Below the pieces are notes generated by a model, which was not told where the DNA came from, searched no databases, and worked only from the letters and a program-made list of their open reading frames with translations. A stretch of 9,704 bases of DNA, from positions 1-9,704 of the forward strand of contig CALJIH010000162.1 of the NCBI GenBank assembly GCA_937974135.1. Reading direction: 5' to 3'. The translations under genes were made by a program, and so were the position numbers. Of this stretch, positions 1 to 6,146 are shown in pieces. How positions within the stretch are numbered: the first letter of the stretch is position 1; each line of letters opens with the position of its first letter. This DNA is from an uncultured Cocleimonas sp. Lineage in GTDB: Bacteria; Pseudomonadota; Gammaproteobacteria; Thiotrichales; Thiotrichaceae.

Positions 1-199
1 GATTAAATCCAAAGGCAGTAAAACGGCTATCGTTTGGAATCCTTGGATTGATATCAGTAAAAAGAGTGGTGATTTAACTGATGATGCCTATCAACAATTT
101 GTCTGTATTGAGACAGCTAATGCAGTTGAAGATAAAGTCATCATTGAACCAGATGATTCATTCACGCTTGAAGCTGAATATTCAATTACTGAAGCGTAG
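1..199 (+). CDS. D-hexose-6-phosphate mutarotase (YeaD-like), C-terminal fragment
   Basis: Only the last 65 codons are present; the gene enters from the left edge in the frame starting at base 2 and ends at TAG 197-199. The translated piece contains AIVWNPWIDIS, then DDAYQQFVCIETANA, and later IEPDDSFTLEAEYSI. These match the C-terminal hallmark of the YeaD/aldose-1-epimerase-like family, where a VWNPW block and a CIETAN block precede the last strands of the galactose-mutarotase beta-sandwich. By family, the enzyme interconverts alpha and beta anomers of hexose 6-phosphates in the cytoplasm. The catalytic His and most of the domain lie outside the window and cannot be checked. Its 3' end overlaps the convergent FKBP gene by 14 bases. 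Confidence 0.85.
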   Translation, partial: IKSKGSKTAIVWNPWIDISKKSGDLTDDAYQQFVCIETANAVEDKVIIEPDDSFTLEAEYSITEA

Positions 200-716
200 G
201 TTTCTCGTCGGCTTGTTGCAGAATCTGTTCGAGATCAGGATCAGCATCGACTTTACCGCCAATCACAATTTCTTCTTCTGTTGCATCGCGAATCGACAGG
301 ACTTTAAGTCTGAAAAGTACTTCGCGACCACAAAGTGGGTTGTTGCCATCTACTGTTAAGGTCTTATCATCGATGCGTGTCACAAGAAAGTTCTTAGCTT
401 CGCCTTTGTCGTTTTCCATGGTGATGGTTATGCCAATCTCTCGATACTCTTCTGGTACGTTTTCGATAAGATCTGTGAAAACAAGTGACTCGTCACGCTC
501 ACCATAAAGTGCTTTAGTATCGATCGGCACTTCGATGACTTCACCTTCTTCATGACCTTCTAGAGCAGCGGTAACATCTGAAGAAAGCACAGGATTTGAA
601 GAACCGTGTACATAACCAATCGGATATTCTACTTTTACTAATACCTCGTTTGATTTTTTGTCGGTGATCTCGTAATTGAGTTCAACTAATTTATTTTCTG
701 AAATTACGTTTGCCAT
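186..716 (-). CDS. FKBP-type peptidyl-prolyl isomerase, SlyD-like
   Basis: This 176-residue cytoplasmic protein has no signal peptide and reads as a SlyD-type FKBP, a prolyl cis/trans isomerase and chaperone. The N-terminal FKBP half has VELNYEITD (11-19), YVHGSSNPVL (35-44), ALEGHEEGE (51-59) and ALYGERDESLVF (69-80). An inserted flap-like segment follows (about 83-122), then VDGNNPLCGREVLFRLKVLSIRDATEEE (122-149), the typical SlyD closing strand with its VDGN-PL-G motif. Two things differ from classical SlyD. The usual PGLE turn before the central helix is replaced by VLSSDV, and there is no His/Cys-rich metal-binding tail, only an acidic end. It starts 24 bases after the stop of the 116-residue gene on the same strand, so the two are probably one operon. 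The Shine-Dalgarno sequence is weak. The family is clear, but isomerase activity is less certain because of the altered turn. Confidence 0.85.
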   Translation of the reverse strand: MANVISENKLVELNYEITDKKSNEVLVKVEYPIGYVHGSSNPVLSSDVTAALEGHEEGEVIEVPIDTKALYGERDESLVFTDLIENVPEEYREIGITITMENDKGEAKNFLVTRIDDKTLTVDGNNPLCGREVLFRLKVLSIRDATEEEIVIGGKVDADPDLEQILQQADEKPTLQ

Positions 717-740
717 GATCTGAGTATCGAATGAGTAAGA

Positions 741-1091
741 TTAAAACAATGATACGCTGAAGATTTTTACTTCACCATCTTCATAGCCTAATACAATTCT
801 GCCTAACCATTCGCCTTCTTGTTTTTTACTTTTTTGGCGAATCAAAACCGTTACATGCTCACCTCGACGTATCGTGCCTAAAATCTCAAAAGCTGGATCG
901 AGGTTTTGCGCTAGTTCGCTTTTGGCAAATTGCTTGCCGATTTCCATTTCGTTCGCGCCTGCGCGTAAGGTCTTAGAAAAGTTTTCGATAAACATGAGAT
1001 AGTTTTTGTTATTCGAATACTTGATGAGCTTTTCCCACCAAGGACCAGCTATTTCAAATAATTCTTCGTCTGTTTTATCAATAATGTTCAT
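741..1091 (-). CDS. Conserved-looking hypothetical protein, 116 aa
   Basis: I do not recognise this family. The protein is small, soluble and slightly charged, with no signal peptide, membrane segment or Cys motif. Its first half looks helical (DKTDEELFEIAGPWWEKLIKY, split by a WW pair at 18-19, then IENFSKTLRAG). The second half looks like beta strands: AFEILGTIRRGEHVTVLIRQ, then GEWLGRIVLGYEDGEVKIFSVSLF at the end. Helices followed by a curved sheet ending the chain recall NTF2/SnoaL-like cone folds, but that is only a shape impression. A TGGAG Shine-Dalgarno sequence sits about 11 bases before the ATG. It follows aprA by 139 bases across a terminator-like hairpin and precedes the FKBP gene by 24 bases, so it is probably co-transcribed with the FKBP gene and possibly reached by read-through from aprMBA. 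Confidence 0.75.
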   Translation of the reverse strand: MNIIDKTDEELFEIAGPWWEKLIKYSNNKNYLMFIENFSKTLRAGANEMEIGKQFAKSELAQNLDPAFEILGTIRRGEHVTVLIRQKSKKQEGEWLGRIVLGYEDGEVKIFSVSLF

Positions 1092-1120
1092 CTGTAGTAC
1101 TCCAAAAGATTTTTAATCAT

Positions 1121-1171
1121 ACTTTTGTTAAAAAAACTGTAACTCAATTTTATAGTTCTCTTAACAAAAGT
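1121..1171. repeat. 11-bp inverted repeat between aprA and the 116-aa gene
   Basis: Bases 1121-1131 (ACTTTTGTTAA) are perfectly complementary to 1161-1171 (TTAACAAAAGT), with a 29-base AT-rich spacer. In the minus direction the spacer holds TATAAAAT, which could be a -10 box for the downstream pair, although I see no good -35 at proper spacing. The right arm overlaps the foot of the aprA terminator hairpin by three bases, so the two RNA structures could compete. It may be a regulator operator, an RNA hairpin, or chance in AT-rich DNA. Confidence 0.45.
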
Positions 1172-1202
1172 GCCTTACTTAAGAATCCTCAAGTAAGGCA
1201 CT
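1163..1202 (-). terminator. Intrinsic terminator-like hairpin downstream of aprA
   Basis: On the minus strand a 12-bp perfect stem (arms 1191-1202 and 1169-1180, containing AAGTAAGGCACT and its complement) closes a 10-base loop. A TTTTGTT run follows, beginning at the base of the stem. It lies 29 bases past the aprA stop codon, where the aprMBA transcript would be expected to end. The U-tract is short, so some read-through into the downstream pair is plausible. Confidence 0.7.
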
Positions 1203-1230
1203 GATTTGCTACTTAACTAAAAAGAAAAAA

Positions 1231-3198
1231 CTATGCTTTTGTCTTCTTAGCAGCTGGCTTTTTAGCTGCCGGCTTTTTCTTTGCTGCTGGTTTTTTAGCA
1301 GCTGGCTTCTTCGCAGCCGTTTTCTTTTTCGCTGGTTTCTTCTTAGCTGGCTTTTCGTCATCACCGATTAAGTGATAAAGAGGTGCTTTTCTAAGTGAGT
1401 ACTCACCAGTTTCAGGATTACGACGTGAAACGGTTAGTACATGCCAGTTTTCATCATCAAGCTGCATCTTGTCACCACGGTAGTAGTAACCTGGCCAGCG
1501 AGTCTCTTCACGGAAAAGAGTATGTTGAATAACTGATTCAGACGTCAAGATTCTGTGCTTAAGCTCCCATGCGCGAAGTAGCTCATGGATGTCTTTAGCA
1601 GCGATTCCGCCGTCCCAATCTTCAGCAAGAAGTCCAAGCTTCTTAAGACCGATGTTCAACAACTTATCGTTTGTCATGTAGTTTACAGTCACACCACCAC
1701 AGTACTCATCCATCAATTTCTGTAGACGGTCAAGACCTTGACGTGGGTTGATGTAATAAGGATTAACTGTACCCGCAGTGATGTGGTTACGGTAAACCTT
1801 GTAAGTTTCTAGAGGCTGATAAATCTGCGTTCTACGCTTTTCGATTTGAGCGTCAGAAATACTGATTCCTTCCGCTTTACCATCGTTTACATATTGAACC
1901 GCAGCTTTAGCCGCTAGACGACCTTCTGTAAAAGATCCTGATGAGAATGCGTGAGGCGTTCCACCAACAGCATCACCCGCACCGAATAAACCTTGAACCG
2001 TAGTCATACGGTTGTAACCCCAGTAGTACTCTTCTGGTGAAACATCTTCAGGGCCTGAACACCATGCGCCACAACCTGTAGCGTGTGAACCCATTACGTA
2101 TGGCTCTGATGTTGTTAGCTCAGGGTTTTCGTATTTAGGGTCAACGTCTGTTGCTGCCCAAAGTACTGCCTGACCAACTGTCATTCCCAAGAAGTTGTGC
2201 CATCCGATTTCTTCTAGATGCGGATCTTGGAATGCTTCCATAGTTACCATGTGAATCGGACCACGACCAGCGTTAACTTCGCTGATAAATGCATGGTTAC
2301 GTAAACATGTTGGAATTGGCTCGTGATCGATGTACTTACCTACGATATCTCTTAAGCCAGGGAACCACTTTGATTCATATTCTTCGCCGTTACCGTTTTG
2401 CGTGTAAGTCTTAAGGTGTAAGAAGTATGCGCCAACAGGGCCGTAACCATCTTTAAAACGAGCAAGAACGATTTTGTTTTCCATCTGCGTCATTTCAGCA
2501 CCAGCTTCGATCATAAGACCGTAAGCAGAACCTGATGACCATGGTGCGTACCAAACACGTCCAGCACCTTCACCCACAGAACGTGGCTTGTAGATGTTAG
2601 AAGCACCACCAGCACCAACGATAACTGACTTAGATTTAAATACGTGGTAGTTACCTGTACGTACGTTAAATCCTACAGCGCCAGCAACACGATTTTCTTG
2701 GTTATCATCCATTAGCAGATGAGTAACACAAATACGGTTGAATACTTTGTCAGCTGATTTCTTCGCAGCTTCCGCAACGATTGGCTTGTATGATTCACCG
2801 TGAATCATAATCTGCCATTTACCTTCGCGCTGGTAAGTGCCAGTCTTCTCGTTACGCATGAGTGGAAGTCCCCACTCTTCGAACTGATGCACAGCTGAGT
2901 CAACGTGACGAGCCATGTCGAATAATAAATCTTCTCGGACCATACCCATCAAGTCATTACGTGCATAACGAACGTGATCTTCAGGGTTGTTCTCGCCAAA
3001 ACGCGTACCCATGTAACAGTTGATTGCGTAAAGACCCTGTGCAACAGCACCAGAACGGTCGATGTTTGCTTTTTCAGCAATTACGATTTTCTTGTCTTGG
3101 CCCCAGTATCTAGCTTCAAAAGCAGCACCTGTGCCACCTAAACCAGCACCAACAACAAGGACGTCAATATTGTCTTCTGTAATAGTTTCGTAAGCCAT
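1231..3198 (-). CDS. aprA: Adenylylsulfate (APS) reductase alpha subunit AprA, with Lys-rich C-terminal tail
   Basis: AprA is the FAD-containing catalytic subunit of dissimilatory APS reductase. In sulfur oxidisers it runs in the direction sulfite + AMP to APS plus two electrons, which pass to AprB. The 655-residue protein has the Rossmann dinucleotide motif VVGAGLGGTGAAFEA (15-29), AINCYMGTRFGE (58-69; the Asn matches the conserved active-site Asn of the family), KWQIMIHGESYKPI (127-140), GRVWYAPWSSGSAYG (213-227), PTCLRNHAF (296-304), GSHATGCGAWCSGPED (370-385; the expected catalytic-His region) and the FAD-binding GLFGAGDAVGGTPHAFSSGSF (403-423). The conventional protein ends near APLYHLIGDDE (605-615). 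Residues 616-655 form a tail of only Lys, Ala, Pro and Thr (19, 13, 6 and 2) in KPAAK-type repeats, which I do not know from other AprA proteins. The start overlaps the aprB stop by one base (TAATG), with an AAGGAG Shine-Dalgarno inside aprB, indicating translational coupling. Confidence 0.97.
   Translation of the reverse strand: MAYETITEDNIDVLVVGAGLGGTGAAFEARYWGQDKKIVIAEKANIDRSGAVAQGLYAINCYMGTRFGENNPEDHVRYARNDLMGMVREDLLFDMARHVDSAVHQFEEWGLPLMRNEKTGTYQREGKWQIMIHGESYKPIVAEAAKKSADKVFNRICVTHLLMDDNQENRVAGAVGFNVRTGNYHVFKSKSVIVGAGGASNIYKPRSVGEGAGRVWYAPWSSGSAYGLMIEAGAEMTQMENKIVLARFKDGYGPVGAYFLHLKTYTQNGNGEEYESKWFPGLRDIVGKYIDHEPIPTCLRNHAFISEVNAGRGPIHMVTMEAFQDPHLEEIGWHNFLGMTVGQAVLWAATDVDPKYENPELTTSEPYVMGSHATGCGAWCSGPEDVSPEEYYWGYNRMTTVQGLFGAGDAVGGTPHAFSSGSFTEGRLAAKAAVQYVNDGKAEGISISDAQIEKRRTQIYQPLETYKVYRNHITAGTVNPYYINPRQGLDRLQKLMDEYCGGVTVNYMTNDKLLNIGLKKLGLLAEDWDGGIAAKDIHELLRAWELKHRILTSESVIQHTLFREETRWPGYYYRGDKMQLDDENWHVLTVSRRNPETGEYSLRKAPLYHLIGDDEKPAKKKPAKKKTAAKKPAAKKPAAKKKPAAKKPAAKKTKA
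1234..1353 (-). other. AprA residues 616-655: histone-H1/AlgP-like K/A/P tail, repetitive coding DNA
   Basis: Forty codons encode tandem five-residue units of the KPAAK and KPAKK kind, giving a periodic DNA pattern of about 15 bases (GCTGGCTTTTTAGC and near variants on the plus strand). The net charge is about +19 with no acidic residue. The tail is in frame with the enzyme and ends in a normal TAG. Similar extensions occur on bacterial H1-like and AlgP/PhaF-type DNA-binding proteins and on some HU proteins. Binding to nucleic acid, polyphosphate or anionic membrane is inferred from charge only. Confidence 0.9.
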
Positions 3199-3680
3199 TA
3201 GTAGTACACTCCTTCTTTCATCACAAGCTTGTTGCTTTCAAGTGTGTGTAATCCGCCTTCGTCAAAACGAACATACTTAGGCTCGTTGAATAGAAGTTGG
3301 CTGTCACGCATGCTGTCTGCAGGTGCAGTTTCATCAGCAAGCTGAGGAATACCTTCACCCCATGGCACAGTAGTAATAGGTGCAATTAGATCCCAATCTT
3401 TCTTACCGTTACGGAAGATGATTCTCCAAGCGATAACACCTTTTTCTTCGTCACGACGAACACGAACCGAGCTTCCTAGTGGAGCAAAGTCAGCGTAACC
3501 ACGAACTGAGATAGCGTTATGTGGGCATGCTTTAACACATGAGTAACATTCCCAACACATGTCAGGCTCTATGTTGTAAGCACGTCTGATATCTGTATCG
3601 ATATGCATGATATCTGAAGGACAAATGTCAACACACTGTCCGCAACCATCACATCGAGTCATATGTACATAAGTAGGCAT
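3198..3680 (-). CDS. aprB: Adenylylsulfate (APS) reductase beta subunit AprB
   Basis: AprB is the iron-sulfur subunit that carries electrons between the FAD of AprA and the membrane partner. The 160-residue protein shows two ferredoxin [4Fe-4S] motifs: CDGCGQCVDICP with Cys 10, 13, 16 and 20, and CWECYSCVKACP with Cys 42, 45, 48 and 52. The Trp at 43, inside the second motif, fits the conserved Trp proposed to bridge the clusters and the flavin in this family. After about residue 55 comes a beta-rich region (GSSVRVRRDEEKGVIAWRIIFRNG) and a long C-terminal arm, which in AprAB structures wraps around AprA. Length and motifs are typical. An AGGAG Shine-Dalgarno precedes the ATG; aprM ends 34 bases upstream and aprA begins at the stop codon, so the three form one operon. 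Confidence 0.97.
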   Translation of the reverse strand: MPTYVHMTRCDGCGQCVDICPSDIMHIDTDIRRAYNIEPDMCWECYSCVKACPHNAISVRGYADFAPLGSSVRVRRDEEKGVIAWRIIFRNGKKDWDLIAPITTVPWGEGIPQLADETAPADSMRDSQLLFNEPKYVRFDEGGLHTLESNKLVMKEGVYY

Positions 3681-3714
3681 AAAAATTCTCCTAAGTTAAT
3701 TTTTAAAATTTATA

Positions 3715-4560
3715 TTAATAGTTGCGAGCAGAACCGCGTCCAATTCCTTTTCCCATGTTTGGTGGGTTTTTACCCATGTAAGTTGGAATGTCTGGGAACA
3801 TTTTGTGAACTTCAGGGCTCGACAGGTCTGGCATATCAGGTAAACCTTCACGACTACCGTCAGCCCATACTTGTTTCTTTTGGTAAGCCGCCGCTGGCTT
3901 GAAGAACATGTGAGCAAACTTAGACCAGATCACACCACCAAATAAAATCGTTGTAGAGATAATGAAAAGTGCGAATAAGATACCCAATGTAGCGCCAAAT
4001 ATTGACCAAAGCACACCGAAAGTGCTCATCGCCAATAATGACAAAATAAACATGTCAGCTCTTGGAGCAATCTTGTGCCAAGGTTTACCTTCTGCCGCGA
4101 GATCAACACGGATTCTAAACCAGAACCAATAACCACCAGCCATCAAACTTAGTGCACCGAGGTGCCATAAAAATGTTGTGAGTGGAGCTGAATCTGATGG
4201 ATAAGCAAAAATTAGTAATGCAGTAGTGACAACAAATACAATAAAACCATACATTGAAAGTAGGTGTGAATATCTTCTGCTTGCGTTAGTAAATTCGCCA
4301 GAAGTCAATACTTCATGCTTGAGTGTATCGATCATCATTCCTGTTTTTTCGGCACTGGTAATTTCACGACTAGAGTGCTTGCGTTGGTTCTTAGAATGTT
4401 CAAAAAAGTACTTGGCGCTTTTCTTGTGCCAAATATCAAAAAGTACGCCACCGATAACAAAAAGAATCATCAGTAAAACATAACCTCTCATTAATTCTGG
4501 GGTGAATACATTGGGCATGTCAGCGCTTAATCGCGCGAATGGGTTATCTACTAAAAACAT
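3715..4560 (-). CDS. aprM: AprM, putative membrane anchor/electron-transfer partner of APS reductase
   Basis: AprM is the membrane protein encoded directly before aprBA in many sulfur oxidisers that use it instead of QmoABC; it is thought to link AprAB to the quinone pool. I place the start at 4560 (281 residues) because a TAGGAG Shine-Dalgarno lies seven bases before it; the frame stays open for 22 more codons upstream without such a signal. Hydrophobic segments suggest five membrane spans: about 26-44, 99-120, 128-150, 169-189 and 191-214. A charged loop (45-98) and a soluble Pro/Gly-rich tail (from 220) flank them. His 99, 133 and 217 lie at membrane edges or in spans and could ligate haem as in NarI/QmoC-like proteins, but this is inference. 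The identification rests on the arrangement with aprBA as well as topology. Confidence 0.88.
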   Translation of the reverse strand: MFLVDNPFARLSADMPNVFTPELMRGYVLLMILFVIGGVLFDIWHKKSAKYFFEHSKNQRKHSSREITSAEKTGMMIDTLKHEVLTSGEFTNASRRYSHLLSMYGFIVFVVTTALLIFAYPSDSAPLTTFLWHLGALSLMAGGYWFWFRIRVDLAAEGKPWHKIAPRADMFILSLLAMSTFGVLWSIFGATLGILFALFIISTTILFGGVIWSKFAHMFFKPAAAYQKKQVWADGSREGLPDMPDLSSPEVHKMFPDIPTYMGKNPPNMGKGIGRGSARNY

Positions 4561-4956
4561 TATTATGCTCCTAAAGTCTGTAGTTATTAGAATCTGTTTG
4601 AAAAAATCAACAACATATAGTAGCAAAAAACAGCTATTCAGACCTTAAATTCCTATCAATTCCTTATCCGTATTTTATTGGAACACATAAATAAAATTAA
4701 TTAACTCTGTAAGTAACTAACTTTGCAACTTATTTTATGTTTTATTAAGAAAAACTAATACAAATAAAAATGAATAATTTTCAAAAATTAACCGATTGAT
4801 TACTGTTAAACGGTAGTATTTTGATCATTAATAAAACACTTCATAAATTTCTGTAAGTCGCTAAGAGCATAGTTATATTACATAAATGTGTATCACCAAT
4901 AATTATTAGACAATACTTATACACTGTATTTATATTAGTTAAGTGCAATGAATGCA
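4561..4956. other. AT-rich intergenic region upstream of aprMBA
   Basis: About 400 bases without a convincing gene separate aprM from the repeat next to the transporter gene. The promoter of aprMBA should lie here on the minus strand. Several loose -10-like boxes occur (for example TATAAG on the minus strand at 4916-4921), but none has a good -35 at suitable spacing, so I do not call a promoter. A weak inverted pair GTGTAT/ATACAC (4888-4893 and 4919-4924) is present. I see no tRNA, small ORF with a ribosome-binding site, or strong hairpin. Confidence 0.6.
4568..4573 (-). promoter_or_regulatory. Ribosome-binding site of aprM
   Basis: The minus strand reads TAGGAG seven bases before the ATG at 4560. 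This decides the aprM start over the longer open frame that continues to 4626. Confidence 0.8.
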
Positions 4957-4987
4957 AAAACCCTTAAAAGTAGGGGGGTGTCTTTTT
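4957..4987 (+). repeat. 31-base inverted repeat, left copy (core GTAGGGGGGTGTC)
   Basis: This copy begins AAAACC, ends in TGTCTTTTT, and is the reverse complement of 5932-5962 with two mismatches; the inner 23 bases (4965-4987) match perfectly. It starts just past the stop codon of the EamA gene. In the direction of that gene it also forms a short CCCT/AGGG hairpin followed by TTTTT, which could serve as a weak terminator. The G-rich core stands out from the AT-rich surroundings. Confidence 0.9.
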
Positions 4988-4989
4988 AT

Positions 4990-5877
4990 TTAATTATTTG
5001 CTGTTTTCTTTATGAGATATTGTTTAGCGATAATGACTAACAATATTCCGCCTAAAATCATCAGAGCCGATAACAATAGTCTTTGTGTAATCAATTCATT
5101 GACCAATAACACCCCACCCAATGCAGCAATTACAGGCACTAATAATTGCAACACTGCTGATAGTACCACGCTCAGATTTGGTAAAGCGCTATACCAAATG
5201 CTGTAGCCAACTCCAGAGGCAATTGCACCCGAGAGAATTGCTAAGATTATTCCAGTGCTAGAAAGATGTGTATTTTTCATTATCAATAATTGTATTAACG
5301 CTACAACAATCACCAATGGAATTGTTTTTATAAAATTATGCGCGGTATCCATTAAAGGGTTTTCTGAGCTGCGTCCATTTAGTGTGTACAGTCCCCAAGC
5401 GATACCTGAAATTGTCATCAAGATAAAACCAAATGCAGAGGGTGTATTAATACCTGGCAACATTAAATAAACAAAGCCTATAAACGCCAATACCACACCA
5501 AACCATTCAACAATATGTAATCGATTACCTTTGATAGTGTTAATCAAGATCATGGTAATTTGTACCGAGCCAAATAAAATCAGAGCACCAGTTGCAGTAT
5601 CTAAAGTGATATAAGCAAATGAAAAAGTGAGCGCATAAATAAATAACATCAGGCTGCCATACCAGCTGCCTTTCGATTCTTCTTGATTATTGCTCTTGCT
5701 ATAGAATATTTTTTTAAAATGGAGTAATACCCAAAGAGTTATTGCGCCAGAGAGTAAACGAATAATAGTAAAGCTTGCGGCATCGATACTGTCATCACCT
5801 AATGCGAGTCGACATAGTACTGAATTTGCTGCAAAAGCTATCAAAGCTAAAGTAGTAAAACAGATGTTTTTGATCAT
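4990..5877 (-). CDS. EamA/DMT-superfamily transporter
   Basis: This 295-residue inner-membrane protein has about ten hydrophobic spans in two halves (about 5-140 and 147-285), as expected of two tandem EamA domains. Typical signatures are the first span LALIAFAANSVLCRLAL, followed by a charged loop with SFTIIRLLSGAITL; FGSVQITMIL at the start of the fourth span; ISGIAWGLYTLNGR opening the second half; and LSVVLSAVLQLLVPVIAALGG with a following NE pair near the end. Length is normal. DMT proteins export metabolites such as amino acids or take up small solutes; the substrate cannot be read from sequence. The ribosome-binding site is weak. The gene sits alone between inverted copies of a 31-base repeat, with both flanks non-coding, suggesting a self-contained cassette unrelated to the apr genes. 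Confidence 0.93.
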   Translation of the reverse strand: MIKNICFTTLALIAFAANSVLCRLALGDDSIDAASFTIIRLLSGAITLWVLLHFKKIFYSKSNNQEESKGSWYGSLMLFIYALTFSFAYITLDTATGALILFGSVQITMILINTIKGNRLHIVEWFGVVLAFIGFVYLMLPGINTPSAFGFILMTISGIAWGLYTLNGRSSENPLMDTAHNFIKTIPLVIVVALIQLLIMKNTHLSSTGIILAILSGAIASGVGYSIWYSALPNLSVVLSAVLQLLVPVIAALGGVLLVNELITQRLLLSALMILGGILLVIIAKQYLIKKTANN

Positions 5878-5931
5878 ATGGAAAGTCTCTACGCAAATTT
5901 CTACAATGGGTTTGAAACTATAGAAGAGATA

Positions 5932-5962
5932 AAAAAGACACCCCCCTACTTTTACTGGTTTT
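5932..5962 (-). repeat. 31-base inverted repeat, right copy
   Basis: This is the reverse complement of 4957-4987 with 29 of 31 positions identical, the two differences being adjacent (5955-5956). It lies 55 bases upstream of the EamA start codon, so the pair encloses gene and promoter region in an interval of about 1 kb (4957-5962). The GTAG followed by a G-run resembles the GTAG-headed REP sequences recognised by RAYT transposases, but no transposase gene is present here. Confidence 0.9.
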
Positions 5963-6030
5963 AATCTATCAATTAATCATTAACGATTAAGTTCGAATTA
6001 TTTCACTGTCTAAAGATATTCACTTCTATT

Positions 6031-6046
6031 TGTGACTTCTATCACA
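6031..6046 (+). promoter_or_regulatory. CRP/Vfr-type operator
   Basis: TGTGACTTCTATCACA is a perfect TGTGA-N6-TCACA palindrome, the consensus core for cAMP receptor protein and its relatives. Its centre (between 6038 and 6039) is 28.5 bases before the start of the TATAAT box at 6067. This places it near -41.5 for a start around 6080, the class II activator position. No regulator gene is in the window. Confidence 0.75.
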
Positions 6047-6066
6047 GATTTTTTGATTCACATTTT

Positions 6067-6072
6067 TATAAT
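6067..6072 (+). promoter_or_regulatory. Promoter -10 box of the beta-barrel operon
   Basis: A consensus TATAAT stands here. The -35 position (about 6044-6049, CACAGA) is unlike TTGACA and is occupied by one half of the CRP-like site. This is the pattern expected of an activator-dependent class II promoter. The predicted start is about 6079-6080, giving a leader of roughly 110 bases. Confidence 0.65.
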
Positions 6073-6110
6073 CTTCAATGAAAGGAAAAAGTCGATTGTA
6101 TATACGCGAC

Positions 6111-6146
6111 TGAATCATGTTCTGGTCAATTAAGAAACGTGATTCA
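6111..6146 (+). other. Leader RNA hairpin
   Basis: TGAATCATGTT (6111-6121) pairs with AACGTGATTCA (6136-6146) in an 11-bp stem containing one G-U pair, with a 14-base loop. It is followed by a smaller ATTGTC/GGCAAT stem (6155-6160 with 6168-6173) just before the ribosome-binding site, and preceded by a 5-bp AGTCG/CGACT stem (6090-6094 with 6107-6111). These lie in the predicted untranslated leader and could affect mRNA stability or translation. Confidence 0.5.

Noticed and set aside
81..359. Plus-strand open frame of 92 codons across the mutarotase/FKBP junction
   Set aside because: It runs out of frame through two recognisable genes, and its composition is not protein-like.
1231..1360. AprA tail as a frameshift or a fused separate gene
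   Set aside because: It is continuous in frame with the conserved end of AprA, has no internal start with a ribosome-binding site, and stops normally; a fusion by past recombination remains possible but is not visible.
3663..3902. Open frames on both strands over the 3' part of aprM and the aprM-aprB gap
   Set aside because: They are out of frame with the clear membrane protein and have no ribosome-binding site or recognisable protein pattern.
4561..4626. Longer aprM reading frame beginning with MLLYVVDFFKQ
   Set aside because: There is no ribosome-binding site for it, whereas TAGGAG sits seven bases before the ATG at 4560; the upstream stretch looks like leader.
4957..5962. Complete insertion sequence
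   Set aside because: The only gene inside is a ten-span EamA transporter; no transposase or convincing target-site duplication is present.
5973..5990. TTAATC-N6-GATTAA palindrome as an operator
   Set aside because: Short arms of AT-rich sequence in an AT-rich spacer with no matching consensus I can name; likely chance.
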